From Endomychus coccineus (taxonomy: Eukaryota; Arthropoda; Insecta; Coleoptera; Endomychidae), in NCBI GenBank assembly GCA_958510875.1, contig OY294069.1, positions 176,558,868-176,622,867 on the forward strand: a DNA stretch of 64,000 nucleotides, given 5' to 3'. Within the stretch, counting starts at the first letter, position 1. Every line of letters begins with the position of its first letter. The notes beneath the pieces are model-generated. The model worked only from the letters and a program-made list of their open reading frames with translations, ran no database searches and was not told where the DNA came from. This document shows positions 1-11,847 of this stretch, in pieces. Position numbers and translations under genes: made by a program.

Positions 1-185
1 GACAACTTGGCTAGCTTTTTGAGACTTTATGGGAAATGTTTTTGTAATTTTTGGTAGCATTTAGGTTGAAATTTCTTTTCAGACCGACGAAGACATAAAC
101 AAGCATTTGACCTTTTCAAAAACTCAAATTTTTGAAAATAAAATGAAAAAGATATGTTAAAAAAAATCTCAATCACAAACTTATA

Positions 186-232
186 GTTCCAGACAGCTGT
201 TTCGCTCTCCTCATAGAGCTGATCAGTAGAAC
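186..232 (-). ncRNA. Hammerhead-like ribozyme motif, one core base changed
   Basis: On the - strand the order is helix I 5' arm GTTCTA, core CTGATCA, helix II GCTCT/AGAGC (5 perfect pairs, 6-nt loop), GAAAC, minimal helix III AC/GT closed by AGCT, cleavage-site C, and helix I 3' arm TGGAAC. Helix I pairs over 6 bp with one G-U. This is a type I hammerhead with very short helix III, as known from Penelope-like elements and animal retrozymes. The core reads CTGATCA where CTGATGA is required; that guanine (G8) is catalytic, so this copy is predicted to be dead. A related copy lies at 21918-21970. Confidence 0.6.
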
Positions 233-240
233 GAGCATGT

Positions 241-1934
241 ATGCAACGTTACTGAACGATCTCTGTTGAAGTTAGTCATAATCGGCCAACAACATAGTAA
301 AAAGAACAAAAGTATCTCATCTATTAATAGATATCGCACTAAGTAATCAAACACTGTACCACATTAACTGATGGATTTCTCGAACTTTACAAGAGTCACG
401 GTGAATGTGAGACTAGATAGCGTCACCAAAGCTAACCAATATAAGAATATTCATTTATTTTTAATTCTCTTACAAAAACCGAACTTCTTATCTCGACACA
501 AAATCTTCGTAGAATTCTCACGTAAAATACTGATGGTCTTTACATCCATTGTTGCCAAGGTCACAGATCCATTTCAGGCACTGAACACATTTGATTCACT
601 CTAGTTTGCCAAGTCTTTCCAATTACAATGAAAAATACCACACCTTGCATCATTTTCCCTTTTCTTTTGCCCTTCACTTTACATCTAGGATGAATTGAGA
701 CTACTTTCTTTTTACTTTTTTGTTGATAATCCTACCGACTGTGCCACACTAATACACTATGGTTTATTTATTAAATTGTTTTGACCTCAAATAAAGCACA
801 TATAATTTCTAATGAATGTCCAGCTCTGGAGGCCACACATACTTGAGCTCATCGAAGCACACTTTCCATTATGTTTTGATATAGTCAGAGGGTATGTTTT
901 CAATAGTTTCCTGTATGTTTTCTTTGAGTTCGTCAATTGAGCTTGGTTTAGTAGCACAAAACTTATCCTCAATATACTCCAGATAAAAGTGAATATCAGT
1001 TAAATCTGGCGACCAAAATCTTGCCTTAATTTTCGTAATATACCCACGAGTTAGAATTAATTTTATTGATGGTTTCCGCAATACATTCGCGTTGTTCAAT
1101 CGTGAAACGTCCCACGATCAATTTGTCATGTGTATTCTACTCTACATAACCTCAAAATCACAACATACATTCGGAATAGCGGCAGATTCAAATTTGTCAC
1201 TTATACACAGTCTAAGAATTCAATTTGGGAAACTGAATTTCGAGTCGACAAATAATGTTACGTGTCTTTGTCCTGTAGAAGCGCATCCTAGAGGTTGCTG
1301 TACTGACAGCAAACGGCGGCTTTGTGGTTCATTTACTAATAACCGCCTCTGCTGAAACAACATTTAATTATGTTCCTTTGAGCAACGCTATTTACAGCTT
1401 GTAATACTCTCTCCAGTAGTAAACTGAACTGCTTACTGCCCACAGTTTCCCTACTGGGATGGTAATTATTGCGAAATGAGTTGATATATTATGTGTATGT
1501 ATATGTATGGAATAGAGTTGTTGATTTTTTCAGTTGAGATTGATTAAATTGAAAAACGAACGAATGCGATTGGAGCTATTTTCGATAGAGTGTAAAAGCA
1601 GAATTTGTGATTCAGGAAAGGATTTCAGTTATTGAAAATTCGAATATTGAAAATGAAGCAGAAACTCTGCTGTGTAGATAAGCTTATCCCGAAAAAAGCA
1701 TGAAACTTTGCAGACAGATTATCTAGACCCTTAGAACATTTTGATTCAAAGCATCTTTTCAGTCGAATTTCAATCCCCACTATTTTGGCTTGACTGATTC
1801 CGAAGTTAAGCTTTGTATATCCTTCAGAAAGAGAGTGTGATATTTTTGGGAATTTTGAAAAACAAATTAAGGGCAATTATAAAAATAAAACGAGAAATTT
1901 ACCATCTTTTACATTTTTAACACTCCCAAAAATA
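241..1934. other. No gene seen
   Basis: AT-rich sequence with only short ORFs that lack recognisable domains (for example 371-604 on + and 1092-1355 on +). I see no RNA gene or clear repeat structure here. Confidence 0.5.
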
Positions 1935-2215
1935 GAAAATTCAAAATAACATTTACTCGGCATTAACTAAAACGTCAGTAAGCTGCACGTAAGCAAAATG
2001 CGGGAAGGACCAACATAAACATTCACTTACGAAGCCATATTGTAACGCACTTTATTCAGTCAACTTATAAGTGCATCATATGATTTTCTATAGGAAATAA
2101 ATAAACTTTGTTAAATTGTAATATTTATCACCTGTCATAGTCAATATTAGCTAAGCATCATTATGACTAAACGATGCTGTCGTAAGCTTCGCAAGTCTCT
2201 TGTTGATGACATCAG
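1935..2215 (-). repeat. R-family TATA-bearing repeat, copy 1
   Basis: Read on the - strand, this matches the other four R copies (16836-17070, 17456-17610, 19400-19765, 45818-46110) in order: a GATGTCATCAA block, an AAGCTTACGACAG block, TTTAGTCATAATG, GACAGGTGATAAATATTAC, a TATA-like block, then GACTGAATAAAGTG and an ATGGCTTCG block. The arrangement of TATA-like box, then an AATAAA-like hexamer about 20 nt later, resembles an LTR or PLE terminal repeat, but no flanking partner copy is seen. The family assignment is unknown. Confidence 0.6.
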
Positions 2216-3200
2216 ACGTGGCACACACGATATTCCTTGGACACTAGATTTTCCTCTCGTGTAGTCAAAAGATATTAAGGAAAATAATGAATCATAATAA
2301 TATTATTGTGATCAAAATTATTTAGCCACCAATAGATTATTTAGTAAAATATCCGTTAAAGTGGACATTGAACGAGTTATGAATTTGGCAATACGAAATT
2401 AAGTAATATTTAACATCAAACAATCAATGATGGCCGATGAAACGAAATTAATTTCGTGGCGTGGTTATCGCTACATTTATATAATCATTATTTTAATTGA
2501 AATATTAATTAAATTACATTATTATCTGAAGATTGCTGGCAGTATTTGCAGGGTGAGCTATTGGAGCGAACCGCAATCTAATCAATATGTTAATTAAAAT
2601 GTTTTATTAATTAGCCAACAACATTTCTCTGTTTCTTCTCTTCAATTAGTTGAAAGTTAATTATTGATTAAAAATCAACCTCGATCGCTCAAGACGTTTG
2701 ATTTCCTTTAATTATTCCGTGGGATATATCTCTGATGAGTTTCAGGTCTTTTCTTTATTTCAGTTCAATGAAACAACAACAACCGCAAAACCCGTCTCTA
2801 GATATCTAAAAGTAATTAATATACCGAAGGCATTAGTATGGCAAATCATCAATAATCATAGAGTAGCTTCAATAATAAATATTGATGTTATCATTAATTA
2901 GTCTCATCGATTCGAATAATTATTTCATAAATACACCTAGATAGTCGAGGAAATAAAGCAGATAAGGTCGAAAAAAAAATCGACAGAATTATTTTGATCG
3001 GTTTTTTAAATCGATTCTAGAAGTCATTTAAAGACAATTTTACCAGTTCACTTTTCCACGATATGCATTTAAGCATTTCTACAGAAGAATTTGCAATGCA
3101 TTTTCAGGAGATAATATTAGAAATATTGGAAAAATGGCCAAATAAAGCCAAATAGGTCAGAATCGAGATCAGTGCCCCAAAAAAACCCGGAGAGACGAAT
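2216..3200. other. No gene seen; short repeat at 2233-2280
   Basis: AT-rich and apparently non-coding. About 48 bp at 2233-2280 match 41047-41095, including 25 identical bases ending in CTCTCGTGTAGTCAAA. At the second site this block is read as the last residues of a LINE protein (see 40817-41131), so this is probably the tail of a lost LINE copy. Confidence 0.45.
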
Positions 3201-3480
3201 TTGGTTGAAAATTATAATATCTTTCCACACTTCCAAAGGTATCTCAGTTTCACAAACCTATTGATGACTCCTTCTGTTATTTAGAAGTTTATAGCATTCC
3301 ATGGTCTTTCGGTAAAGTCTACATTGGTGAAACAGGTCGTACAATAGCTACCCATGTGAAAGAACATAGCGCTATTGAAGACTTCGTGACACCATTGCTC
3401 CTAGTGAACATAAGTTTGACCCTAATCATCAAATCCTTTCCGAAAATAGTAAAATTCTAGCCCGAGCCCCAAACTTTGAA
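3201..3480 (+). mobile_element. Penelope-like element GIY-YIG endonuclease fragment, frameshifted
   Basis: One frame reads a GIY-YIG-type block (VYSIPWSFGKVYIGETGRT, then a KEH motif). A second frame continues with EHKFDPNHQILSENSKILAR, so there is one frameshift. The YIGETGR core followed by an arginine- or histidine-rich helix is typical of the C-terminal nuclease of Penelope-like retroelements, which nicks the target for reverse transcription. There is no reverse transcriptase upstream. At about 3480 it runs directly into the 3' end of a non-LTR element, so the PLE piece is truncated. Confidence 0.6.
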
Positions 3481-3751
3481 CTGCCAACCAGAATTATACA
3501 GTTTCCACCCGGTAGAGGACTTGTACAAACTCGTACAAGGTACAAAAATACTCGAGTGGATACCGTAAAGAAACAAAATGAAGGCCAGGGCCAGCAGACG
3601 TGAGTGTCACCGGAGGCATAAGCCAGACAAGCCTACAAAGAGGGTGAAGTTTTTAGTATTTGTCTGGAATGGTGACTCTCACAGTAGGCCATGGGACGCA
3701 AAGGCTCATAAACTCCCCATAAAAGGTTTTCTTAACCTCCGCAAAAAAAGA
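3481..3751 (+). mobile_element. LINE family A, 3' end of ORF2 and 3' UTR
   Basis: The frame at 3485-3568 encodes the last residues of a non-LTR polyprotein (ELYSFHPVEDLYKLVQGTK, then ILEWIP and a stop). The same C-terminus is read on the - strand at 61316-61410. The 3' UTR after it also matches the - strand copy at 61125-61316, ending in GGTTTTCTTnACCTCnGC and a short A-run. This defines the 3' end of the family called A here, an RNase H-bearing LINE of the R1/LOA/I group. Everything upstream of the last 30 codons is missing. Confidence 0.65.
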
Positions 3752-4682
3752 AAAAGTACGGCGCTGAAGCATCTAACTCACAGCAGACAAGATCTAGATT
3801 CATATAAGACACGTTTTACTACGAAAGGATGAGGACTAGCGTTGTTACTGATTTCTGATAAGAGAGACATATTAGGTTGGAAGGTTAGCAAATTTGTTCA
3901 CGTCCTTTCATGATCTGAGTTTTACTTGATGAATATTTGTAACATTTTTCTTCCCACAGTAGACTTTTCAACCCTGAAGTAGTTCTTTAAGATCCAGTCT
4001 CTATGTACGTTAAGTACCACTTTCTACCGATACTTGGTATAATTAGTATTCGCTTTGTTGAACCGAGATCGATCTCACTCCAAGACCTTAAATGCCAATT
4101 CCTCAGATAGGTAAACGATAATTTACATGCTTTAGCGACTTCAGACAGAAACTAATGAAAAATTTAGCGTAACAGAATGAGTGCAAGTTGTAGGTCAAGT
4201 TAACAGTTGCCGATGGTAGTTAAGGCATATTGTATAAGCGGTGAAGTCAAAGAAATCCACGGGTGTCACGTATTGCAGGGTGGAGCACCGAGGCGCCACT
4301 GCTCTCTTTGACACGGTCTGTCTGCAACATATTCGACGGAAGAGATCCTCCGGATAATTAGTTGTTATCTAACATCCATCTGCTACATATTTTCAAAATA
4401 ACATGGGATAAATAAGTTTTAGTTATCTTTCAAAATTTCCAAATCGAGATTCCAACATTTTTGTACGTTGAGTTGCTTATAATCGATACTAAATGTATTT
4501 GAGGGTAGCTATGGAGGAAACAATAATCCAGGGAATCAGTTTTCTTAATGTTGGATTGTATGGTATTGCTTCAAGTGATACACAGAAATTTTTATGTCAA
4601 ACTTTTTCATTACTTAACGAAAATTCTGAAAGATAAAATCTAATGTTGAAGAAATTATATTTAGTCGACGAAATAAAACACT
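3752..4682. other. No gene seen
   Basis: No ORF with a domain, no RNA gene and no clear terminal structure noticed. Confidence 0.45.
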
Positions 4683-5080
4683 AAAATAGGTCCAGTCAAA
4701 CGGGCTCCAGCTGTTTTTTTCAGAGGTTTTCGGAATCGCTGATCACGAATATGATGTCTAAAAAATTTCCCGAGGTCACCTTGAACCATCCCCGGGGTAT
4801 TCGAGGGTCTTGACGTCCTGGATATTGATGAATTCCATTGAAAATTATTTGTTTATGCTTGTCAACTGATCGAGATAGCATATAAAGATTGCTGATGATG
4901 ATTATGACATGCGAAAATGTTCCTGAAATACCTGGGGATACCCGGAAACCGGACATCTACGCCATCTTCAACAAATTCGTTAATGTTTCTTCGAAATAAG
5001 CAACACATTCTGGCTGTAGGGGGTTTTCGGGGTCGCTGTTCACCAATATGATGTCCAAAAGATTCCTACCTTTCTACCTT
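4683..5080. repeat. Repeat related to the 47388-47960 fold-back element
   Basis: The left edge reads GTCCAGTCAAACGGG, close to the terminus GTCCAGTCAATAAGCCGG of the fold-back element at 47388. A block around TCGCTGATCACGAATATGAT occurs at 4733-4765, again in diverged form at 5030-5062, and on the opposite strand at 47650-47700. No protein is recognised. It is probably a degenerate non-autonomous DNA element with an internally repeated module. Confidence 0.5.
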
Positions 5081-5109
5081 TCTAGTTTTGATTGTTATTT
5101 AGTGTATAC

Positions 5110-5608
5110 GAGTGTTATTGCAGATCTTATAGATTTTAACCCACCGAGTTCTCAATAAGACCCTTCACAAACCGTTTACGTGTTGCCACTCTTTCGAGTC
5201 TCGTGATTAGACCCACAGTGGTTCGTCTCTTTGATATAACTCTTCGACATGTCCACCGCTGGTCCGGTGAATATTAGGGGTTCTTTGGTCTCCAGTTTTG
5301 CAAGCTCATCGATTATTTCGTTTCCTCATATTCCAGACTGGCTGGGGACCAAGCTGCTTTCGTCTACGTTAAAGTTGTTTCGTTCGTTAAGGCACTTCCA
5401 CAAGAGGCTTTGATATTATTATCGTGCTACCAACAGCTGCTTTGCTGTCTGCCCATATGCTGACGTGAGTTCTCGATCTCTCTTCAAGCACTGTTTGGGC
5501 ACAGCTCGTTAAAGCCAGTATTTCCGCTCGGAGTATAGTGATTTGATTGCCCAGAGATACGAAGGCAAGATAAAAAGTCTCCGAAAAATAAAATAGATGG
5601 CGCCACAA
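5110..5608 (-). mobile_element. LINE RNase H fragment (family B)
   Basis: On the - strand one frame gives the RNase H E-D region (ILRAEILALTSCAQTVLEER, then WADSKAAVGS). A second frame gives the C-terminal RNase H block (SGI-GNEIIDELAKLE). Frameshifts and stops break it. A related domain is at 17147-17356 and 17600-17790 on +. RNase H in this position belongs to the I/R1/LOA/Jockey group of non-LTR retrotransposons and degrades the RNA strand after reverse transcription. No 3' tail or reverse transcriptase is found next to it. Confidence 0.6.
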
Positions 5609-6640
5609 TCGAAAATCCCATGTGACCTTTTTTCCATGTTTACAAAAATCTTCAAGGTTGCTTTCTTCCGATGGGTGTTAAAATAGAACCGAATGACATA
5701 TCAGTCTGAAAATTTTAATGCGTTCTAGTTAAAGACGGTGATTTTTGATTGTTGTTGTTGTTCCCATGATGGACATCCTTATCTTGAACACATTGTTCTA
5801 AAACATGGAACGTAGGTCGGAAAAAAATTTGTAACGTGGTAATGTAGATCTCATTGCAATTATCTCGAAGTTCTTCATTTGATATTGTGCCAGTATAATC
5901 AATTAACAATATTTTTTCTTGTTTTGAAAGGCCATAATAACATTTTATTATAGATATCTATAATTACGACCACCCGTAATATGTTTACACCATCGTTTCG
6001 ATACAATTAGATGATGTAAATACAATTTAATATATCACTAAATTAATGTCTGCGAGGTCAATTTAATTTCAGATAAGTGTAATTTACCGCGATTGCCTAC
6101 TTCTTAAAAGATAACAAGCCCATTAAAATCCTTTTGAACTGATCAATAATTAATTTAGAAAATTAATTAAACAAAGTTCAAAGACTAAATTTATTGATAA
6201 TACGCTTTTGGTTTGGATTAATAAATGTTTGTTTGTCGCCTCGAATTTAATTACGGTTATCGCTTAAGTGGGACGCGTAAAAGAGGCTGACATCGCTCAT
6301 GTCCTAAGATTTACAGAGTCAATAAAGATAACACTATGTGTGATTTAGCTTTTTTATATACCCCTTCAGTATTGACTCGGGCTACATGAGATTATAAAGC
6401 ACTTATATTCACTATAACATCGTAGGTTTATGTAGTATATTATACAACAAAGACTTCACATTTCCCTTCGAGATATTGAAAATGAAGATGATAATTCACT
6501 TCTAGTCACATAAATCCAAAGAGTTCATTGCCTATTCATTACATCAAAGGTCTATAGAATAGATTATTATATTTTTGAGTGTGTCTCTTCATTAAATATT
6601 TTCAAAAAAAGAAATCGAAGCAGATTAACTGACGATCTTG
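5609..6640. other. No gene seen
   Basis: AT-rich. The ORF at 5715-5909 (-) shows no recognisable domain. A (TTG)n run is present near 5748-5761. Confidence 0.45.
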
Positions 6641-7640
6641 CAGGGTATTCGGGAGCAGTTTTACGCATAAAATTGAAAAAATTTTATCTGGAAAATTCCT
6701 GTTGATGAAATCTGTTTCTCTAATGGAGTCAGTAATCATGGCGGGATAGACAAGAGTCTATGAGCGAGTTTTCCACTGTAAAATATGGAATTCCGCAAAG
6801 GTACAGTGATCGGCCCAATTTTATTCAACATATATCTTAACAACATATTTTTTATTAAAACTACTAGTGAAATAATAAGCTCCCCAGACGACACGGTAAT
6901 ATTCTACGAAGACTCAACATTGCATGATCTAAAGTTCAAAGCAGAGTTAGATTTATTGAATATAAAAGGATGGTTTGATCACAAGTTACTCACCATGAAT
7001 TTCACAAAAACTTTTTTCATGCCATTTGGCCTACATAAAAATGCACTGCCTGACTTCGACAATTTATGTGTTGAGCTAGAAAATGAACAAAAATTTAAAA
7101 TAAAAACCAAGCCCTATATACAATATCTTGGTATCATGATTGACATGCATTTAAAATGGAATTTCCAAATCGGCTTCGTTGTCAAGAAATTACAAAATAT
7201 ATTACATAAATGCAGGCATCTAAAAGATATCTTAGATCTAAAACAGTTAGAAACATTATATTACTCACTAATAGTGGAAACTCACATACGGTAAGGGTTG
7301 CTATCATGGGGAGGGGCTAATAAAATACTTATCCATTCCTTGGAAATTGTGCAAAAAAGAATAATACGAATTTTAATGAAAGAATCGCTTCAGTGTCGTA
7401 GTAATAATCTATATAGTTAGTTCCTAGAAAACTTTTATATTATAAAATTTTACAAAGAAAGAACCTGAAGAAAAAATTCTTAAATTTGAACATGCATGAA
7501 CATAATACAAGAAATAGAATGTACTTTTACTTACCTATACACATAAGACACAGATCGTATGCATTCTTAGCACCAACATTATACAACAATTTACCGAAAC
7601 ATTTAACAAATTCTAAGTCAATTCTGTAAAGAAAGTGACC
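6641..7640 (+). mobile_element. Non-LTR retrotransposon reverse transcriptase, C-terminal half
   Basis: The 169-codon open frame at 6785-7294 carries RT motifs in order: a GTVIGPILFNIYLNNIFF block (motif 4), SPDDTVIFYED at the catalytic box where A/S-DD is expected, and YLGIMIDMHLKW (thumb entry). Past the stop the homology continues in broken frames to about 7630 (LLSWGGANK, then YLPIHIRHRSYAFLAPTLYN), as in the C-termini of Jockey/CR1-like elements. The upstream RT fingers and endonuclease are missing. The ADD to PDD change and stops mark it as dead. Confidence 0.75.
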
Positions 7641-7849
7641 TAATTTCAATCAGAATGAACTTATTCACTGATGAGTTGTATTTTGAGGAGTGATAATGAT
7701 TGTTACCTAAGAAAATTGGAGAAGATTGGTTCTTAGATGTCGCTAATTGATAATTTCATAAATTTATTACCAATAGTTTTTAAAAGATGATGAACATTAT
7801 ATTCGCAACTAAGTGTATCAAAAATTAGAACAGTGAATTATTCTACTAG

Positions 7850-7965
7850 CTTTGAATCTAATTCCAACGATGAAGTCATCGCTGAAACAAACGCCGATTT
7901 TGAAGCATTGCCCAAATGGTTATCTAACAGGGATCGAAAAGATTGAAAAACCTTGCCCTCTTAGA
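7850..7965 (+). mobile_element. mariner transposase C-terminal remnant
   Basis: The frame reads SNDEVIAETNADFEALPKW, then the ending NRDRKD. The same stretch occurs near the end of the mariner at 58985-59980 (59830-59930). Only about 35 codons remain and no inverted terminal repeat was identified. Confidence 0.6.
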
Positions 7966-8437
7966 TGCGGCAGAATGAAAAGATTTTTAATAATTGTTTA
8001 AGCAGAAATAAAAACTACAGAACAATCAATTATACATTTATCCACATAATACTTACAAAATCACAGTAATTCAAACGGAAAGACATTCGGAAAAAGTAAA
8101 GAAGTATCAATCATGTTACATCCAAGTTTTTCCAACGCCTACTATTGATATAGTATTTTAGTATTAATTTATTAAATAAAGCATGTATTTAAATATAAAA
8201 CAAGAGTGAACTGTAGGATCAGTAGGTACAGTTTAAACAAGAAATATGTTGCCACTTGGAAAATAGATAAATAGTGAGCGTGGCTTTACAAATCATTCGA
8301 TTTGATTACTGATTTTTATACAATTGTTTCATATTACATAAGATACTCTTCGCATTATTTATTATTTCTTTCATTATCTTTACACAACTAAATAATATTT
8401 AAATCAGTAATGTTTTTGAGAAAATGTAAAAAAAATG

Positions 8438-8520
8438 CAATGTTTCTGGGAATCGAACCCGGGTGTACAAAGTGGGAGGCCCGGTATTCTAGTCTCTAGA
8501 CCATATGGCCGTTTCTAACG
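8438..8520 (-). repeat. tRNA-derived SINE head or tRNA pseudogene
   Basis: On the - strand there is a perfect Pol III B box (GGTTCGATTCC) inside a T-arm with 4 of 5 pairs, and an A-box-like TGGTCTAGAGAC at the right distance upstream. The anticodon region reads CCTCCCA, as in glycine tRNAs, but its stem does not pair, and the acceptor arms (GGCCATA against AAACATT) do not pair. It is therefore not a working tRNA gene. A (TTG)n run lies at about 8548-8565, on the 5' side of the head. Confidence 0.6.
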
Positions 8521-8638
8521 TTGTAAATTTAACTTCACTTCGGAAATTGTTTTTGTTGTTGTTGTTGAACAATCCTGGTGAAATTTGCATAAAAGCAGTT
8601 TAAAATTAACTTAAATTTAATGTAAAAATATTGAATCA

Positions 8639-8835
8639 ATCGATTCAATGTATACTTTGAGAGTTATGATATTTTTGAATTTCAACCCTTCAGAAAAGGA
8701 TGTAATTATCACGTAATTTCTCTGAAAAACAATAAGGTTTGTCCACGAACAGCAAACTATTTTTTGTCGAAATTTGAATATGATAGGAAGTTTCGTTTTT
8801 GAGTTATCGTATAGACAAGCTTTTCGTGTTCAGAC
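8639..8835. repeat. Dispersed repeat, copy 1 (pair with 25888-26083)
   Basis: About 190 bp match 25888-26083 in the same orientation. Shared blocks are CAACCCTTCAGAAAAGGATG, CTGAAAAACAATA, a TTTTTGTC-AAA-TGAATATGA block, and TTTTTGAGTTATC followed by GTAGACAAGC-TTTCGTG. No coding function is recognised. Confidence 0.65.
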
Positions 8836-11575
8836 ATGAGTTTATATAGGATACTTCTCCTGAAAGTCATATATTGAGAAATTAGTTATATTATATTTGT
8901 TTTGATCGATGAATTTGTTTATTATAATATTTTCTTGTTGCCGGTGACATATTCATTAAAGAACAAGCTCGAATGAATGAAAATTACGATTTTTTCTTCG
9001 CTTCATGCTTGAAAGGGTGTTTGTCCGAACAACAAACTGATATGATGTCATAAAAGAATACATTATCTACAGTCTATCACTGCAATATATCACCCATTCA
9101 TAAGATCCAGACATAATATTATATAATAAAATTTCATAACTTCATCAAAGGAATGTTCGAAAGTATAACAGAACCCAGTGAATTAATCTATTGTACAAGC
9201 TTGTCATATATCAGAATCTGACGTGTCCGATTGTATATGAAAACGTCATATCTCCACCCTCTATTCACACATATAACCTTTGACGTTTGGAGAACTTAAT
9301 AAAACTTTTATTGCCTTTACATTTAGTCGGTCTTTTTGTGAATAACTTTATGATTTGATACAAATTTTTATGCCCTTCATTGTGCCAATTGGGTTCAGAT
9401 GGGATGTATCACTTTTGTGAACTTCACGATGCTATTGTGTCCTATGAACAGTGGCGTTTCTCGGAGCATCGGGTATAGAGAGACGATAAAGTAATCATCA
9501 TGAAAACAACCATTGTATGTCAAAATACTACTTGAGAAGTTCTTTGTCCCAATGGAAACTCAATAGCTTAGCTATCGTTTTGAACGACGATGAACTGGAG
9601 AAATTAATCGATCTTGATGAAATTACCACTGGTAAAGACAACTGCAAAATGAAATGAGAAAAATGTGTGACGTGTAAATTCCACTTTACATCAGAGCTCT
9701 AGTCTCCAGTACGGCCCTGGTTATACGATTCGTTTAGATCAAAGCTCATTTTCACTGCAATAGTCAACTGAAGTTGCCACACTGTATTCTAAATGATTTA
9801 TAAAACTTGTTTGTAGGAAATGCACAAAGAGTGACAGATCAGACAATTATTGTGTTTGTATAAAAAATGAATGGATTGTAATGCATTTCAAAAGTGTGAT
9901 ATTGGATATATCCTTATCTAAACAAGCAGCTTTTATCGTGAACTTTGACTTTCTTTATCTTGAAACTATGATGATATTAATTGCTTGGGACTAATTTGCA
10001 TGAAACAAGTTTCCATTCAAAATAGGTTCTGTTGATTTATAAGATGACACATGAATTTAAAATTTAAACAGACTTCTGTATGAATGTTAAAGCTTCATTA
10101 TCAATATTATCATATTCCTAAGAACTATAATACTGAACCCTAGAATTTTAATGGAACTGTTACGCATAAGGGATTTTAACACAGGAATCCATAATATAAG
10201 AAGAGAATTATCAGGCTCAGTTTGTATCATAATCATAAATATGTATCTGCAAATTGAATTTATATTTTTAAGTTTCACATTCCTTTAAGCTCGATAGTGC
10301 CTATGCAAACTACAAGTTCCCTACATCTTGTGGTCCTTACTATTTTCTGAAGATTATAACAGATAGTGTATTGCAGTGCCAAGAAAAAATGTTCCATATT
10401 TTTAATATACTGAGTGATATTGAATCAAATAAAAAAGTGTTACTGTAGCAACTTATATAGCTATAGGAGCAGTACTGTAAATTTCATAATATTCTTCTAG
10501 AAATTGTTTGATATGTTCAACTCTAGTAGTATTTTATCTATAGCATTTCAATGTCAATTTTATTTTCCTCGAAAATTCACAACATTCGAAATAATTGCAA
10601 GAAACAAGAGTTGATCCTCTAAAATGAATCCATGCCTCAAATTACTTTCCATGATTATGATGAGATCATTAAAATGAAGGTCTCCACAAAAATATAGTTT
10701 GGTCAAAAGGTCAACAAAACTACCTGTTAATTCACAATGCATTTCGAGAGAATGTCGAATCAGTAAGGATTCCTAATCTTTAAATCTTCAATAGTAAATA
10801 AAATTTCAATTATTTGTTGTTGTTTTACAAGCAATTGTTTCCTTCCTAATTGTGCATGATATGCATCCTCAAATAATTGCTCGCTGCAATGTGATGTGAG
10901 CCTAATCTGCAGGAAGTGATTTTGATAAAGGGTATATATCACAGTGTATAGAATATAACATCATAAATTGGTTATATTACTAGAAGATGTAGGAAAAAGT
11001 AATGCAAATAAATTAAATAAAAGTAATAATTATGACACAAACGGCGTCTCATACAGGGCCATCAAAATAAATATCTATGTCTAAACTGACAATAATTATG
11101 AAGCAAGGCTATCTATTTTCTATTAAACGATATTCTATTGGTTTGTTCTACAAATGACCTTTTTTTTGAACATAATAAACATTTTTAACATTTTTACTAG
11201 AGGCAATTGGTTGTAAACTGACATCATAAATCTCTGTTAATTATTGTTCAAAAATTTAATAAATCATGTTTGTATACAAATGACTAGTCTCTATTGCAAT
11301 ATAATCTCGACTGAAGCTTACCGTAAATCATTTTTGACACATGTTCCTCATTTAGGCTAATTCATTCCGAGTTGTTAAACTATTAAATTTAATTTCGTTA
11401 CAGTAGAAACTGTACAAAACTCTAATTATGAGTCATTTACGGAAATTTTAAGGCGGTGAGGGACAACTGTTACTGAACGATATTGTATGGGATGCCTAAT
11501 ATAATAATATTACATCAACTGAGTTGTTAAATATATCTAATTATACAAAGTAGGTTCCAACTTTTCTCAGAAATT
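8836..11575. other. No gene seen
   Basis: About 2.7 kb of AT-rich DNA. Short ORFs at 10087-10278, 10560-10742 and 10760-10942 (all -) have no domain. No clear repeat edge was noticed. Confidence 0.45.
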
Positions 11576-11579
11576 AAAT

Positions 11580-11825
11580 TCACTTATATATTTGTTATTA
11601 ATAACCATCATAAAAGATGATAATCACTTGGATTTCGACATAAACAGAACACCCAGTCAAACAAATAGGTATACCCCGCCGGATTTAGCTACACCATTCA
11701 GATATAAAATAGCTCCGTTTAATAGTCTAGTTCACAGATTATTGAACGTCCCTTTGAGCCAGCAAAATCATAGCAACGAAGTTGAGAAACTTCAGCAAAG
11801 GGTGATTATTTCTTATCAATAGTGT
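11580..11825 (+). mobile_element. Penelope-like element, region after the reverse transcriptase
   Basis: The frame at 11592-11822 reads LDFDINRTPSQTNRYTPPDL, then FRYKIAPFNSLVHRLL and VPLSQQN. This corresponds to the Y-RKPT-TDRY block that follows the RT palm in Penelope-like elements. The GIY-YIG domain that should follow is absent. Instead the sequence passes within about 25 bp into the repeat carrying the hammerhead motif, as if ORF and terminal repeat had been joined by a deletion. Confidence 0.65.
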
Positions 11826-11847
11826 TGTAACACATCAATTAAACGTG

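Noticed and set aside
4875..4915. CTGATGA followed by GCGAAAA, hammerhead-like
   Set aside because: No helix II pairing, no GAAAC, and no helix I; chance match.
8438..8520. Functional tRNA-Gly
   Set aside because: Anticodon stem and acceptor stem do not pair; only the Pol III boxes are kept.
5745..8567. (TTG)n runs near 5748 and 8548 as a possible repeat array or CRISPR-like structure
   Set aside because: Simple microsatellite tracts of a few units; no spacer-repeat pattern anywhere in the window.
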